64,000 nt of DNA, from assembly GCA_964510855.1 (NCBI GenBank), contig CAZEDB010000007.1, positions 12,076-76,075 of the forward strand, written 5' to 3'. This document shows positions 25,909 through 33,540 of this stretch, one piece after another. The DNA is from UBA8828 sp964510855 (GTDB taxonomy: Bacteria > Verrucomicrobiota > Verrucomicrobiia > Opitutales > UBA953). Numbering within the stretch: position 1 is the stretch's first letter; each line of letters begins with the position of its first letter. The position numbers and the translations under genes are program-made. The notes under the pieces were generated by a model. The model was not told where the DNA came from. It ran no database searches and saw only the letters and a list, made by a program, of their open reading frames with translations.

Positions 25909-26025
25909 TGTTTTAAGGGTTAGGGCAGGGCGGCGTCGCTGTCAAAGCCCCATACTACGAGGGGTAGGTGATTTGGGCTTTTGCTTCTTCCCGTCTCTTT
26001 GCTAGGTTGAACCTTCGCTTTTGCC

Positions 26026-26949
26026 ATGGGCATACGTTTTTTACTTCTTTGTCTTTTGGCGGTGGCTGATTGCCCCGCCGAGATGCGTTGGGCGGTGCAG
26101 GAGGAAAATGACAAGTTCACCTCTAATAATTCCGATCGTTATTATACCCAAGGCTTACGCATTAGTTGGATGAATGAGGCCTTATGGCATGGGTCTATTA
26201 CTCAGGAAATTAATACGCCTTCTGATGGGGGGGTGCCCTCAGGTCCCTTCGAAGGTAAGGATGACTTACCTTATTCCGGCGCCCTCTTTGCTTCGTTGGG
26301 TCGTGGCTACTTATTTCCCGAGCGCCAAGCTATGGCCTCGGTTGAAGTTAAAGTGGGGGTGATAGGTCCGTCGGCGTTAGGTCGTCAGGCTCAAAATGAA
26401 TTTCACCGGGTGATTGGGAGCTCCGCTTTAGATTGGGATCGTCAAATGCCCGATGAGCCGGTGGTCAATTTCGACGCGGAAGTCCGTCGGCGGATTGATT
26501 TAGACGGTACCGAAAAATCTAACTGGGATTTACTAGTACGGGCGCGCGGCTCACTGGGTAATCTTCGTTCAGGTCTGAGTCTGGGCGCTCAGTTGCGCTT
26601 TGGTGTGCTCGATCAGGGATGGGGTCACGGATTTATCCGTCAGTCCAATGCCTGGGTGGATCCTGTGACCGCGAATGAGCCAGGCAATCAGGGATGGCAT
26701 TTCTTCACCGATGCTTCGCTTGAAGTCATGCCCCATGACTACACCACGAGCGGACCTACCTTTAGCGATTTTGAATTTGAAGCTCCAGTTGAGACCCGAC
26801 CAATTGTGGCGCAGTTTGCCGTCGGCATTCTCACCCGTCTCAACCATGCAAGTTTTTCCTTCTCGGTTGCACACCGCACCAAAGAGTTTTCAGGTCAGCA
26901 GGGTTCGGGGCATGCTTACGGCTCCTTCCGTTTTACCTTCAACTTATGA
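26026..26949 (+). CDS. LpxR-like lipid A deacylase family outer-membrane protein (DUF2219)
   Basis: A signal peptide (residues 1 to about 18) is followed by the family hallmark EENDKFTSNNSDRYYTQGLRISW, containing the Asn-Asp catalytic pair and the YYT.G motif. Further on, NEFHRVIGSSALDWDRQ supplies the conserved His and Trp, and the rest alternates in beta-strand fashion, ending in an aromatic strand (FRFTFNL) typical of outer-membrane barrels. LpxR removes the 3'-acyloxyacyl group of lipid A. Verrucomicrobial homologues are often annotated only as DUF2219, so the substrate is uncertain. Its stop overlaps the ppx start by 4 bases (ATGA). Confidence 0.82.
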   Translation: MGIRFLLLCLLAVADCPAEMRWAVQEENDKFTSNNSDRYYTQGLRISWMNEALWHGSITQEINTPSDGGVPSGPFEGKDDLPYSGALFASLGRGYLFPERQAMASVEVKVGVIGPSALGRQAQNEFHRVIGSSALDWDRQMPDEPVVNFDAEVRRRIDLDGTEKSNWDLLVRARGSLGNLRSGLSLGAQLRFGVLDQGWGHGFIRQSNAWVDPVTANEPGNQGWHFFTDASLEVMPHDYTTSGPTFSDFEFEAPVETRPIVAQFAVGILTRLNHASFSFSVAHRTKEFSGQQGSGHAYGSFRFTFNL

Positions 26950-27896
26950 ATGCGGTTGTGAGTCGAGTTGGCGTGATTGATTTAGGCTCCAACTCCCTAA
27001 AGCTCTTGGTGGTAGAAGGTCCCAACTTAACGCTCTTACGACGTGCCACCGCAGAGGTGCGGCTTTTCCCTGCCCAAGGTAACTTACTTCAATCTCAAGC
27101 TATAGCTCAGGCAGTAGAAGCCGTTCAGGCTCTAGCCATCCAAGCCGGGGAGGCGGGGGCCCGTCGCTTAGTCGTGATTGCTACGAGCGCACTGCGAGAG
27201 GCACCTAATCGCCGAGAGTTTATTCAGCAACTCCGCGAGGTTACCTCGTTACCGCTGACACTCCTTTCGGGGGAAGTTGAAGCGCGCTTAGCTTTAGATG
27301 GGATGCGCACCGACCCGGCGATTAAAGCCCTGCAGGATTTTGTCGGCTTTGATCTCGGTGGGGGTTCACTTGAAATCGGCCGACTCCAAGCCGGTCATTG
27401 CGTGCAAGCGCTTAGCTTACCTTTAGGTGCGGTGCGTTTAAGCCGACTCATCTTGGCCCAACCCAATGGCGTTCTCCGACCCGCTGACTTAGGTGCTCTA
27501 AGAGAACATGTCTTAGTCACTTTAGCCGCGCGTTTGCCCTTGGGATGTGCGCGTGCCTGCCCTTTGGTGGCTTCGGGTGGGGCACTTTCTAACCTGCTTG
27601 ATTTACAACGTGCTGCGGGGGAGCCTGAGAACGGTCCGATACTCAGCGTGCTTACGGTCCGTAACTGGCTGGCCCGCTTATCTGCTTTAGACTTAGAGGC
27701 CCGTAAAGCCGTTCCTGGGATGGCCCAGGGCCGTGCTGATATCTTACCTACGGCTTTAGCCACGGTTTCCGCCTTGGCCGAGCATACTGGGGCTGAATCG
27801 CTGCAAATCACCCACCATGGCCTTCGCCATGGCGTGGCCCAACTTTTGCTTTCTGATGCTGCGGACTTGCTAGCTGCCGCACCTGTCCTTTCTTGA
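26946..27896 (+). CDS. Ppx/GppA family phosphatase (exopolyphosphatase-like)
   Basis: The actin-like ATPase fold is shown by VGVIDLGSNSLKLLVVEG (about residues 7-24), TSALREAPNR, the SGEVEARLALDGM motif and GFDLGGGSLEIG. The 316-residue length covers only domains I and II, without the C-terminal HD-type extension of E. coli Ppx, as is common in shorter family members. It would hydrolyse polyphosphate or (p)ppGpp-type pentaphosphate; sequence alone does not separate these. The ATG overlaps the LpxR-like stop, and its own stop overlaps a TTG start of the next gene (TTGA). Confidence 0.88.
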   Translation: MNAVVSRVGVIDLGSNSLKLLVVEGPNLTLLRRATAEVRLFPAQGNLLQSQAIAQAVEAVQALAIQAGEAGARRLVVIATSALREAPNRREFIQQLREVTSLPLTLLSGEVEARLALDGMRTDPAIKALQDFVGFDLGGGSLEIGRLQAGHCVQALSLPLGAVRLSRLILAQPNGVLRPADLGALREHVLVTLAARLPLGCARACPLVASGGALSNLLDLQRAAGEPENGPILSVLTVRNWLARLSALDLEARKAVPGMAQGRADILPTALATVSALAEHTGAESLQITHHGLRHGVAQLLLSDAADLLAAAPVLS

Positions 27897-28726
27897 GGAC
27901 TGTGAACCTTATCAGACTTTGCTTAGGTCTCGCTACGTTCCTCACCGCTCACGCTTTTGAGGGAAAGGTTCTTGGGCCAGATCCGGATGGGTTCTCACTC
28001 AAGGTTCATTCAGCTGATCAGACGGAGCGTAGCTTCCGCGTTGGTCCTGGAGATTATGCGATCGGCTGGGCAGGTCGGCCAGTAAAAGCGGAGGTTGTCG
28101 TATCCGACGGTAAGGAACGTCTCGAAAGAATTTTCCCCAATGATCCCACCGCGGTTGCGACCATTGCGGCTACGGCTGCAGCCTTGCGACGCGATACAGT
28201 TGAGCGTGGCCGGCTCGTAGCTCGGGGAGTCGGTGATAACTTGCCGCCTTTTGCCCTTTGGGATCACGACGGTAATTTAGTCACTACTGCGGACTTAAAC
28301 GGTAAGCCCACGGTGTTTAATTTTATCTTCACGCGCTGTAAAGCTGCCGAGATGTGCCCAGCCTCAACTGCTGCCATGGTTACATTAGGGTCGGTCTTGC
28401 GCCAAGAGGGCTTAGGTGAAAAGGTCCGTCTCGCCACCCTTACGTTTGATCCCGGCCACGACTCTCCTGGGGTTCTGCGTACTTACGGACAGGCCTCAGG
28501 GGTGCAGTTGGCACAACACCGTTTTCTTACGGGCGACCGTGGGATGATGCGCGATTTAATGCGGCAATTTGGCATCGCCGTGCTCGAGCAGGATGGAACC
28601 TTGGTCCACAACGCTGCGACTGTGGTCGTCTCAGCCGAAGGGCGAATCTTGGCACGCCTACCGGGAGCTCGCTTTGAACCTGAAACTCTTTTGCCCGTAC
28701 TAAGGCGCACGCTTGCGGCTCGATGA
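27893..28726 (+). CDS. SCO1/SenC-family copper/thiol protein
   Basis: A signal peptide (RLCLGLATFLTAHAF) is followed by an N-terminal copper-binding-like beta domain (residues 20-95) and a thioredoxin-fold SCO domain. The metal site is FTRCKAAEMCP, the CX5CP variant of the CXXXCP motif, with the third ligand His in LVHNAATVVV near the C-terminus. SCO proteins deliver copper to cytochrome oxidase or act as thiol reductases in the periplasm. The start is either TTG 27893, overlapping the ppx stop by 4 bases as elsewhere in this operon, or GTG 27902. No cytochrome oxidase gene is in the window. Confidence 0.85.
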   Translation: MRTVNLIRLCLGLATFLTAHAFEGKVLGPDPDGFSLKVHSADQTERSFRVGPGDYAIGWAGRPVKAEVVVSDGKERLERIFPNDPTAVATIAATAAALRRDTVERGRLVARGVGDNLPPFALWDHDGNLVTTADLNGKPTVFNFIFTRCKAAEMCPASTAAMVTLGSVLRQEGLGEKVRLATLTFDPGHDSPGVLRTYGQASGVQLAQHRFLTGDRGMMRDLMRQFGIAVLEQDGTLVHNAATVVVSAEGRILARLPGARFEPETLLPVLRRTLAAR

Positions 28727-29589
28727 AACCCCTCTCCCAAGCGATTAGTTTAACGGTAGGCGCGGCTCTCCTTTACGCGGGTCTACGCAATATGCCGGAT
28801 ACGCATTGTTCTTTTTTACATGCATCCCATGAACCTGTAATCATTGAAGGAGCTGAGTTTTGCGGTGAAGATGAAGAAGCTAATTTCTATGATCCTGCGG
28901 CGCTCGGCTTTCCCTTTAAATTTGAGGTGCGCCTTGCGGAGCATCAGCGCGGTGGAGAATTACGGATTTTAGACGAAGCGAAACGTCCGGTCCCCCCGCA
29001 TCTTTTTGCTATCTCCCACACCCAGCCGCTCCATTTGCATTTAAAGCAAGGCGACCGTTACTTGCATCTTCATCCGACGGCACAGCCCGATGGTACTTGG
29101 ACATTTCTGCTCCCTGAGCGCGATGCCGAGGGTTTCTTATCAGGCCCCATTTCTGCTTACGCAGATTTTGTGCACGCTCGTAGCCTCCGGACCATCCTCG
29201 TCTCGGATCACGTCACGGCCCCCATTATTACCCCTCCGCCTGTGCTGAAGCCCCCTTCAGTCGTGGCTGCCTGGGTTGACCCTCAACCTCTCCTTGCCGG
29301 GCAGTCGGTGATGCTCCGTGTGCGCTTATCACGCACCACCCAAGGTCACCCCGTGCTTCGGCCGCTGATGGGCGCGCTCGGTCACGCCGTACTTTTTTCT
29401 ACCGACGGTAAGCCTGGATACGCCCACATCCATCCGAGTTTTACCGGACGGGAGCGTACGACCGAGCCTGAGCTCGCCTTCCGACTGCGCCTTCCTCCTG
29501 CAGGCGCCTACGACTTTTTTGTCCACATCGACGACGAAGGTCAGGAAGTCTATGCCCGCCTGCCTTTAGTCGTGCTGCCCAGCGAATAA
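28723..29589 (+). CDS. His-rich secreted protein with two HxHP repeats
   Basis: I do not recognise a named family. A hydrophobic N-terminus (residues 5-22) suggests export. The body has two similar halves. The first contains QPLHLHLKQGDRYLHLHP and later ISAYADFVHAR; the second contains LMGALGHAVLFSTDG, YAHIHPSF and AYDFFVHID. The GH.V...DG..aHxHP pattern resembles metal-associated beta-sandwich proteins encoded next to copper-handling genes. The start overlaps the SCO stop by 4 bases (ATGA), so a partner role in copper trafficking is a reasonable inference. Two Cys (CSF near 29, FCGEDEE near 47) may form a disulfide or metal site. Confidence 0.75.
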   Translation: MKPLSQAISLTVGAALLYAGLRNMPDTHCSFLHASHEPVIIEGAEFCGEDEEANFYDPAALGFPFKFEVRLAEHQRGGELRILDEAKRPVPPHLFAISHTQPLHLHLKQGDRYLHLHPTAQPDGTWTFLLPERDAEGFLSGPISAYADFVHARSLRTILVSDHVTAPIITPPPVLKPPSVVAAWVDPQPLLAGQSVMLRVRLSRTTQGHPVLRPLMGALGHAVLFSTDGKPGYAHIHPSFTGRERTTEPELAFRLRLPPAGAYDFFVHIDDEGQEVYARLPLVVLPSE

Positions 29590-29591
29590 CC

Positions 29592-30512
29592 CTAGGCCTT
29601 CCGCCCCTGGAAGTAGCTCACGGTTGCTTTAAGACCCTCGGCAACCGAGTATGCAGGCTTCCAGCCTGCACCTTGGAGTTTGTCCGATGAGGCCATCGAA
29701 TGGCGTACATCACCTAAGCGCTCAGGCTTATGGTCGATAGGGGAAGATGAGCCGGTGAGGCGTAGGACTTCTTGGGCTAATTCGAGCACCGTCATTTTCT
29801 TACCATAGCCCACATTGTAGGTGCCATGAAGGGATTCATGGGTAGCCGCAAAGACCAAGGCCTCTACAATATCCTTTACGTAGATAAAGTCACGGGTCGC
29901 GCCGCCATCGCCAAAGATGGTAATCGCCTCTCGGTTGAGCGCTTTCTCGATGAAGATGGGGACGGCCGCTGCGTAGGGGGACTTTGGATCCTGCCTTGGA
30001 CCAAAGACATTAAAGAATCTAAGACTGGCGGTCTTTAGGCTGCCTTGGCGTTGAAACATCTCTAAGTAGTATTCCCCGTCCAATTTCGTCACTGCGTAAG
30101 GGGATTTGGGCTCAGGGAACATGGTCTCAACCTTGGGTACGGTGGGGTTATCGCCATAAATGGCCGCTGAAGAAGCCAGCACCACTTTCTTAACTTTTGC
30201 CGCCGCGGCAGCTTCTAAGACATGTAGGGTTCCGGTGGTATTAATCTCCACGCACTCGCGGGGCTTGAGCATGGATTCGGGTACCGAAATCATGGCCGCT
30301 AAGTGAAAGACCAAATCAACTCCTTGGACGGCGCGCTCTAGCGCGGGGCGGTCAAGAATGGACGCTTCAATGAGTTCGACCTTGAGGCCTTCAAGGTTGC
30401 GTCGGTGACCGGAGCGGAAGTTATCAAGTACCACAACTTCTGCCTTACCTTGAAAATACTCGGCAATGTGCGAGCCGATAAAACCCGCTCCCCCTGTAAT
30501 AAGTACGCGCAT
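29592..30512 (-). CDS. NAD-dependent sugar-nucleotide epimerase (GalE/WbpP-like)
   Basis: This extended SDR protein opens MRVLITGGAGFIGSHIAEYF (Rossmann GxxGxxG) and has the catalytic YAVTKLDGEYY (YxxxK) and SLRFFNVFGPRQDP. It interconverts UDP-hexoses or UDP-N-acetylhexosamines at C4; the length (306) and FGPRQ motif suit the UDP-GlcNAc/GalNAc group as well as UDP-glucose. The frame extends to 30533, but the ATG at 30512 avoids overlap with the kinase gene and starts directly at the Rossmann strand. It is the last gene of the amino-sugar cluster and lies only two bases from the stop of the convergent His-rich gene. Confidence 0.88.
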   Translation of the reverse strand: MRVLITGGAGFIGSHIAEYFQGKAEVVVLDNFRSGHRRNLEGLKVELIEASILDRPALERAVQGVDLVFHLAAMISVPESMLKPRECVEINTTGTLHVLEAAAAAKVKKVVLASSAAIYGDNPTVPKVETMFPEPKSPYAVTKLDGEYYLEMFQRQGSLKTASLRFFNVFGPRQDPKSPYAAAVPIFIEKALNREAITIFGDGGATRDFIYVKDIVEALVFAATHESLHGTYNVGYGKKMTVLELAQEVLRLTGSSSPIDHKPERLGDVRHSMASSDKLQGAGWKPAYSVAEGLKATVSYFQGRKA

Positions 30513-30516
30513 GGAA

Positions 30517-31632
30517 TTATTTGTTAGCCGCAACTAAGGCCTGCATCGCAGGGTATTGTTGTTCAATCGACTCCACGAGGCGGAATTGAGTACGGCAGCG
30601 GTCAATATTATGCTCCGGACGTTTAATCTTAAAGTAGACATCACCCTCCAGCCAGTCGGTGAGGAAGCGTAGGCCAACTTCAAAGGTCATCAACTTGCCA
30701 CCGAAGGGTAGCATCTCGCGCTCGAGTGGGGTTAAGACGTTCTTGGCACTGCTCAGGTAACCCTCAACTAAGGCTGCAAACATCGGCAGTTGCATGCCAA
30801 CCTTAGACAAATCGGCTTCATCTTCAGCCGCAGGGGAGGTGGAGGTTCGAACTAAATCACCAAAATCATACAACGATGAACCAGGCATGACGGTATCCAA
30901 GTCGATCACGCAAATACCTTCTTGGGTCGTGTTATCGAGCAGCACATTGTTCAACTTGGTATCATTGTGGGTCACACGCTCTGGCAAATCGCCTTTCGCC
31001 AGCGCATCAATCACCCGAGAGGCGTCGGCAGCCCGTGCTAGTACGAAATCAATTTCTCGCTGCACCTTTTGGGCACGTTGGTGCGCATCCGCTTTGAGGG
31101 CTTTTTGGAAACGCTCCAACCGTTTAGGGGTGTGGTGAAAATCAGGAATGGTCTCAACCAGGCGGCCTCCGGGAAGGTCAGCTAAGAGCGCTTGGAAAGC
31201 ACCAAACGCACGGGCGGCTTCACGGGCTTGGGCGGCTGAGGTTATCACGTCATGCCCGGTGGCATGCTCCACGAAGACATAACAGCGCCAGCGACTACCC
31301 TCCGCATCGGTGTGCCAACCCTTGCCTGCCTTGGTAGGTATGAGGGTGAGGGCTCGACGCGAGGCATCGGGAGCGTTTGCTTGTAAAAGTTTGTTTTGAG
31401 CGTGGGCACACACGCGCTCGACATTCCGCATCAAACCGTCGGGGTCTTTAAAGATAGTGTGGTTGATGCGTTGCAGTAGGTAGCGTACCGCTTGACCGCC
31501 CTGATTCATCGTCAGGCAGTAGGTATCATTAATGTGGCCACTGCCGTAGGGTAGGGCAGACACATAATCACCAAAGAGCGCGAAATGGGCAGCGAGGGCC
31601 CGGGTGTCGTGATTTTTAGAAGGGGCAGACAT
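30517..31632 (-). CDS. N-acetylhexosamine 1-kinase-like phosphotransferase
   Basis: This 371-residue protein belongs to the aminoglycoside phosphotransferase superfamily. The N-terminal ALPYGSGHINDTYCL matches the opening of bifidobacterial NahK (GxGHINDTY). The catalytic Brenner motif is VTHNDTKLNNVLLD, and the metal-binding DLDTVMPGSSLYDFGD follows. NahK phosphorylates GlcNAc or GalNAc at C1. The flanking nucleotidyltransferase and GalE-like epimerase support a NahK role here. The ATG at 31632 (MSAPSKN) avoids overlapping the upstream gene. Confidence 0.83.
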   Translation of the reverse strand: MSAPSKNHDTRALAAHFALFGDYVSALPYGSGHINDTYCLTMNQGGQAVRYLLQRINHTIFKDPDGLMRNVERVCAHAQNKLLQANAPDASRRALTLIPTKAGKGWHTDAEGSRWRCYVFVEHATGHDVITSAAQAREAARAFGAFQALLADLPGGRLVETIPDFHHTPKRLERFQKALKADAHQRAQKVQREIDFVLARAADASRVIDALAKGDLPERVTHNDTKLNNVLLDNTTQEGICVIDLDTVMPGSSLYDFGDLVRTSTSPAAEDEADLSKVGMQLPMFAALVEGYLSSAKNVLTPLEREMLPFGGKLMTFEVGLRFLTDWLEGDVYFKIKRPEHNIDRCRTQFRLVESIEQQYPAMQALVAANK

Positions 31633-31646
31633 GGAGAGAGAGGCGA

Positions 31647-32555
31647 TTAAGCCCAAAGGTTAGAGGGGTAGTCGCCGCGGCGAACGAGTTCAAGCAGCTT
31701 GGCTTGAACCACCGGTTTATCTTCACGATAGGTCACGCCAAACCATTCCGAGGTGGTACGGAGAACGCGGCAGCTTACGTGGCCTTCTTTGACGAGTTGG
31801 CCGACGGTCATGGGAATATAGCTTTCACTCTTCATCTCATGTCCGGCTCGTTTCAAGAATTCGAGGAAGACGCGATCGAGGTGATCAAAAAGCCGAGGCG
31901 TGAACCCCCACATATTCATGGAAACAGGTTCGTCGCCCGTCAGGTCAATCGTCGTCCCATCCTCTCGGGTGTTGCGAGCACCTTGGGGCAGGCGGGCAAT
32001 CTTGGTCATTTCATCAATATCCGTCAGCAATCCACTGGCATCGGTTTTGCAAACGCCACGGGCAACGGTACCGTGCTCGGAAAGCGTGTGGCGCAAGGTA
32101 AAGCCTACCATGGAAAAGTCTGAGCCCTTCGCATCCGCTGCAGTCAAAAATTTGGCCAAGTTGACGTAAGAATCACGGCCGTAAAAGTCATCGGCGTTGA
32201 TGACCGCAAAGTTTTCTTTCACGACCTCTTTGGCGCATAAGATGGCATGGGTTGTGCCCCAAGGTTTATCACGACCTGCAGGTACGGACCAACCTGCGGG
32301 AAGTTTATCGAGGGTTTGGAAGGCAAAGTCGACGGGTACGCGATTGGCAAACTTGGCGGCTACTTTCTCGCGAAAGTCCTGTTCGAAGTCCGGGCGGATA
32401 ATAAAGACCACTTTGCCAAAGCCAGCGCGTAGCGCATCGAAAACTGAGTAATCCAGGATGGTCTCGCCCGAAGGCCCCATCGGGTCGATTTGCTTCAGCC
32501 CGCCGTAACGCGAGCCCATACCGGCGGCGAGGACAAGAAGGGTAGGGGCAGGCAT
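31647..32555 (-). CDS. Sugar-1-phosphate nucleotidyltransferase
   Basis: The nucleotide-binding loop VLAAGMGSRYGGLKQIDPMG (residues 7-26) and a later VINADDFYGRDSYV (metal-binding Asp) identify an NDP-sugar pyrophosphorylase of the GT-A fold. It would use NTP and the sugar-1-phosphate made by the adjacent kinase to give a UDP- or dTDP-sugar. The 302-residue length lacks the left-handed beta-helix of GlmU, so it has no acetyltransferase part. It is followed by the kinase gene 14 bases downstream and preceded by the deacetylase two bases upstream. Confidence 0.87.
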   Translation of the reverse strand: MPAPTLLVLAAGMGSRYGGLKQIDPMGPSGETILDYSVFDALRAGFGKVVFIIRPDFEQDFREKVAAKFANRVPVDFAFQTLDKLPAGWSVPAGRDKPWGTTHAILCAKEVVKENFAVINADDFYGRDSYVNLAKFLTAADAKGSDFSMVGFTLRHTLSEHGTVARGVCKTDASGLLTDIDEMTKIARLPQGARNTREDGTTIDLTGDEPVSMNMWGFTPRLFDHLDRVFLEFLKRAGHEMKSESYIPMTVGQLVKEGHVSCRVLRTTSEWFGVTYREDKPVVQAKLLELVRRGDYPSNLWA

Positions 32556-32557
32556 AA

Positions 32558-33403
32558 TTAAAGGGACTTGCGAAGGGTTGCCGAGATGTCGGCCTTGAGT
32601 CGGTCAACGAAGCCTAAGGTATAGGTCTCGATATCCAATGAGGCGTCTTGGACTAGTGGGGTTAAGTCCATCGCCCATTGCAGGTGAGTCTCGGTATCCG
32701 AGGTATAAGCGTCGAAGAACGTCGCGTTAGAGAGTCGACGACCCATGACCGCTAAGTCGTAACGCTTGCCGCCTGCAATCTGTGTCGCGAAGACACCATT
32801 AAGGGCGGCAGCTAAGTCCAAACGGGATGAAACCGGCATGACTTGCTTGTCGGCATCGAGCAGCCAGTCGAGACTGCGCCAGACTTCACAACCCAAGACC
32901 CGTTTAGGTCGGTCGGCTAAAGGTAGCGACCGCATGGCTTCAATGGCTCGTAAGGTCACGCCTACGTGAGTATGATGCTTGTCAGCGGGGTTGTGCAGGT
33001 AAACGACTTCAGGCTTGGTCAGGGCTAAGATGGTGCGGAGGTCGTCGCGGGTCGCGGTCGTCTTAGCATCCCGGACATCTTTGCTAGGGAAGCCCAGTTG
33101 CGCTATGAAACTGTAGTCTCCCATTTGCGCGGCACGGCGCTGTTCTTGTACGCGCTCGGCAGCGACTTGTTCGTCGGTCCAGTCTTTGTAGACGCCAGCG
33201 CGGGAGCTGCCCTTACCATCGGTGACAATCACGCCCCCAAACCACTTATCTTTCTGTTGATAGCAGGTAACGATACCGTGGTAGGCCATGAACTCCAAAT
33301 CATCCTGGTGTGCTCCGATACCTAAATGCGTTGTCCGTGCGATCGCCTCGGGCAAAGCCTTGTTATCGGGGATTAAGAGATCAGCCTTAGGGTTGAGCTT
33401 CAT
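32558..33403 (-). CDS. PIG-L/LmbE-family deacetylase
   Basis: The zinc motif GIGAHQDDLEFMAYHG is a variant of AHPDDxE (Gln for Pro) and is paired with the downstream HHTHVGVT. This family removes N-acetyl groups from GlcNAc-containing substrates; cluster context makes an N-acetylhexosamine derivative the likely substrate. The ATG at 33403 lies only five bases from gap 3, so its ribosome-binding site cannot be seen. The opening MKLNPKADLLIPD is what I recall for related family members, so the gene is probably complete at 281 residues. It ends two bases before the nucleotidyltransferase start. Confidence 0.82.
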   Translation of the reverse strand: MKLNPKADLLIPDNKALPEAIARTTHLGIGAHQDDLEFMAYHGIVTCYQQKDKWFGGVIVTDGKGSSRAGVYKDWTDEQVAAERVQEQRRAAQMGDYSFIAQLGFPSKDVRDAKTTATRDDLRTILALTKPEVVYLHNPADKHHTHVGVTLRAIEAMRSLPLADRPKRVLGCEVWRSLDWLLDADKQVMPVSSRLDLAAALNGVFATQIAGGKRYDLAVMGRRLSNATFFDAYTSDTETHLQWAMDLTPLVQDASLDIETYTLGFVDRLKADISATLRKSL

Positions 33404-33408
33404 GACAC

Positions 33409-33508
33409 NNNNNNNNNNNNNNNNNNNNNNNNNNNNNNNNNNNNNNNNNNNNNNNNNNNNNNNNNNNNNNNNNNNNNNNNNNNNNNNNNNNNNNNNNNNN
33501 NNNNNNNN
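33409..33508. other. Assembly gap 3 (100 N)
   Basis: A run of exactly 100 N inside the amino-sugar cluster, between the deacetylase start and a gene start at 33534. The edges share no obvious overlap. The missing sequence could be a few bases or a whole gene. Confidence 0.99.
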
Positions 33509-33534
33509 GCTTCTTGTTCAGGTGTTAGGGTCAT
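33509..33534 (-). CDS. Start of an unidentified gene cut by gap 3
   Basis: An ATG on the minus strand, six bases after the stop of the ROK kinase gene, opens a frame MTLTPEQE that runs straight into the N run. Its position in a tight same-strand cluster suggests a true gene start. Eight residues are too few to assign a family. Nothing of its 3' end is recognisable on the other side, where the deacetylase appears to begin. Confidence 0.45.
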
Positions 33535-33540
33535 AAAGAC

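Noticed and set aside
25917..25945. TTGACA on the minus strand at 25940-25945 as a -35 for mlaE
   Set aside because: No acceptable -10 box at 16-18 bases, and the start codon would be too close to the transcription start.
33288..33536. Plus-strand frame running through gap 3
   Set aside because: It is antisense to the deacetylase and includes the N run.
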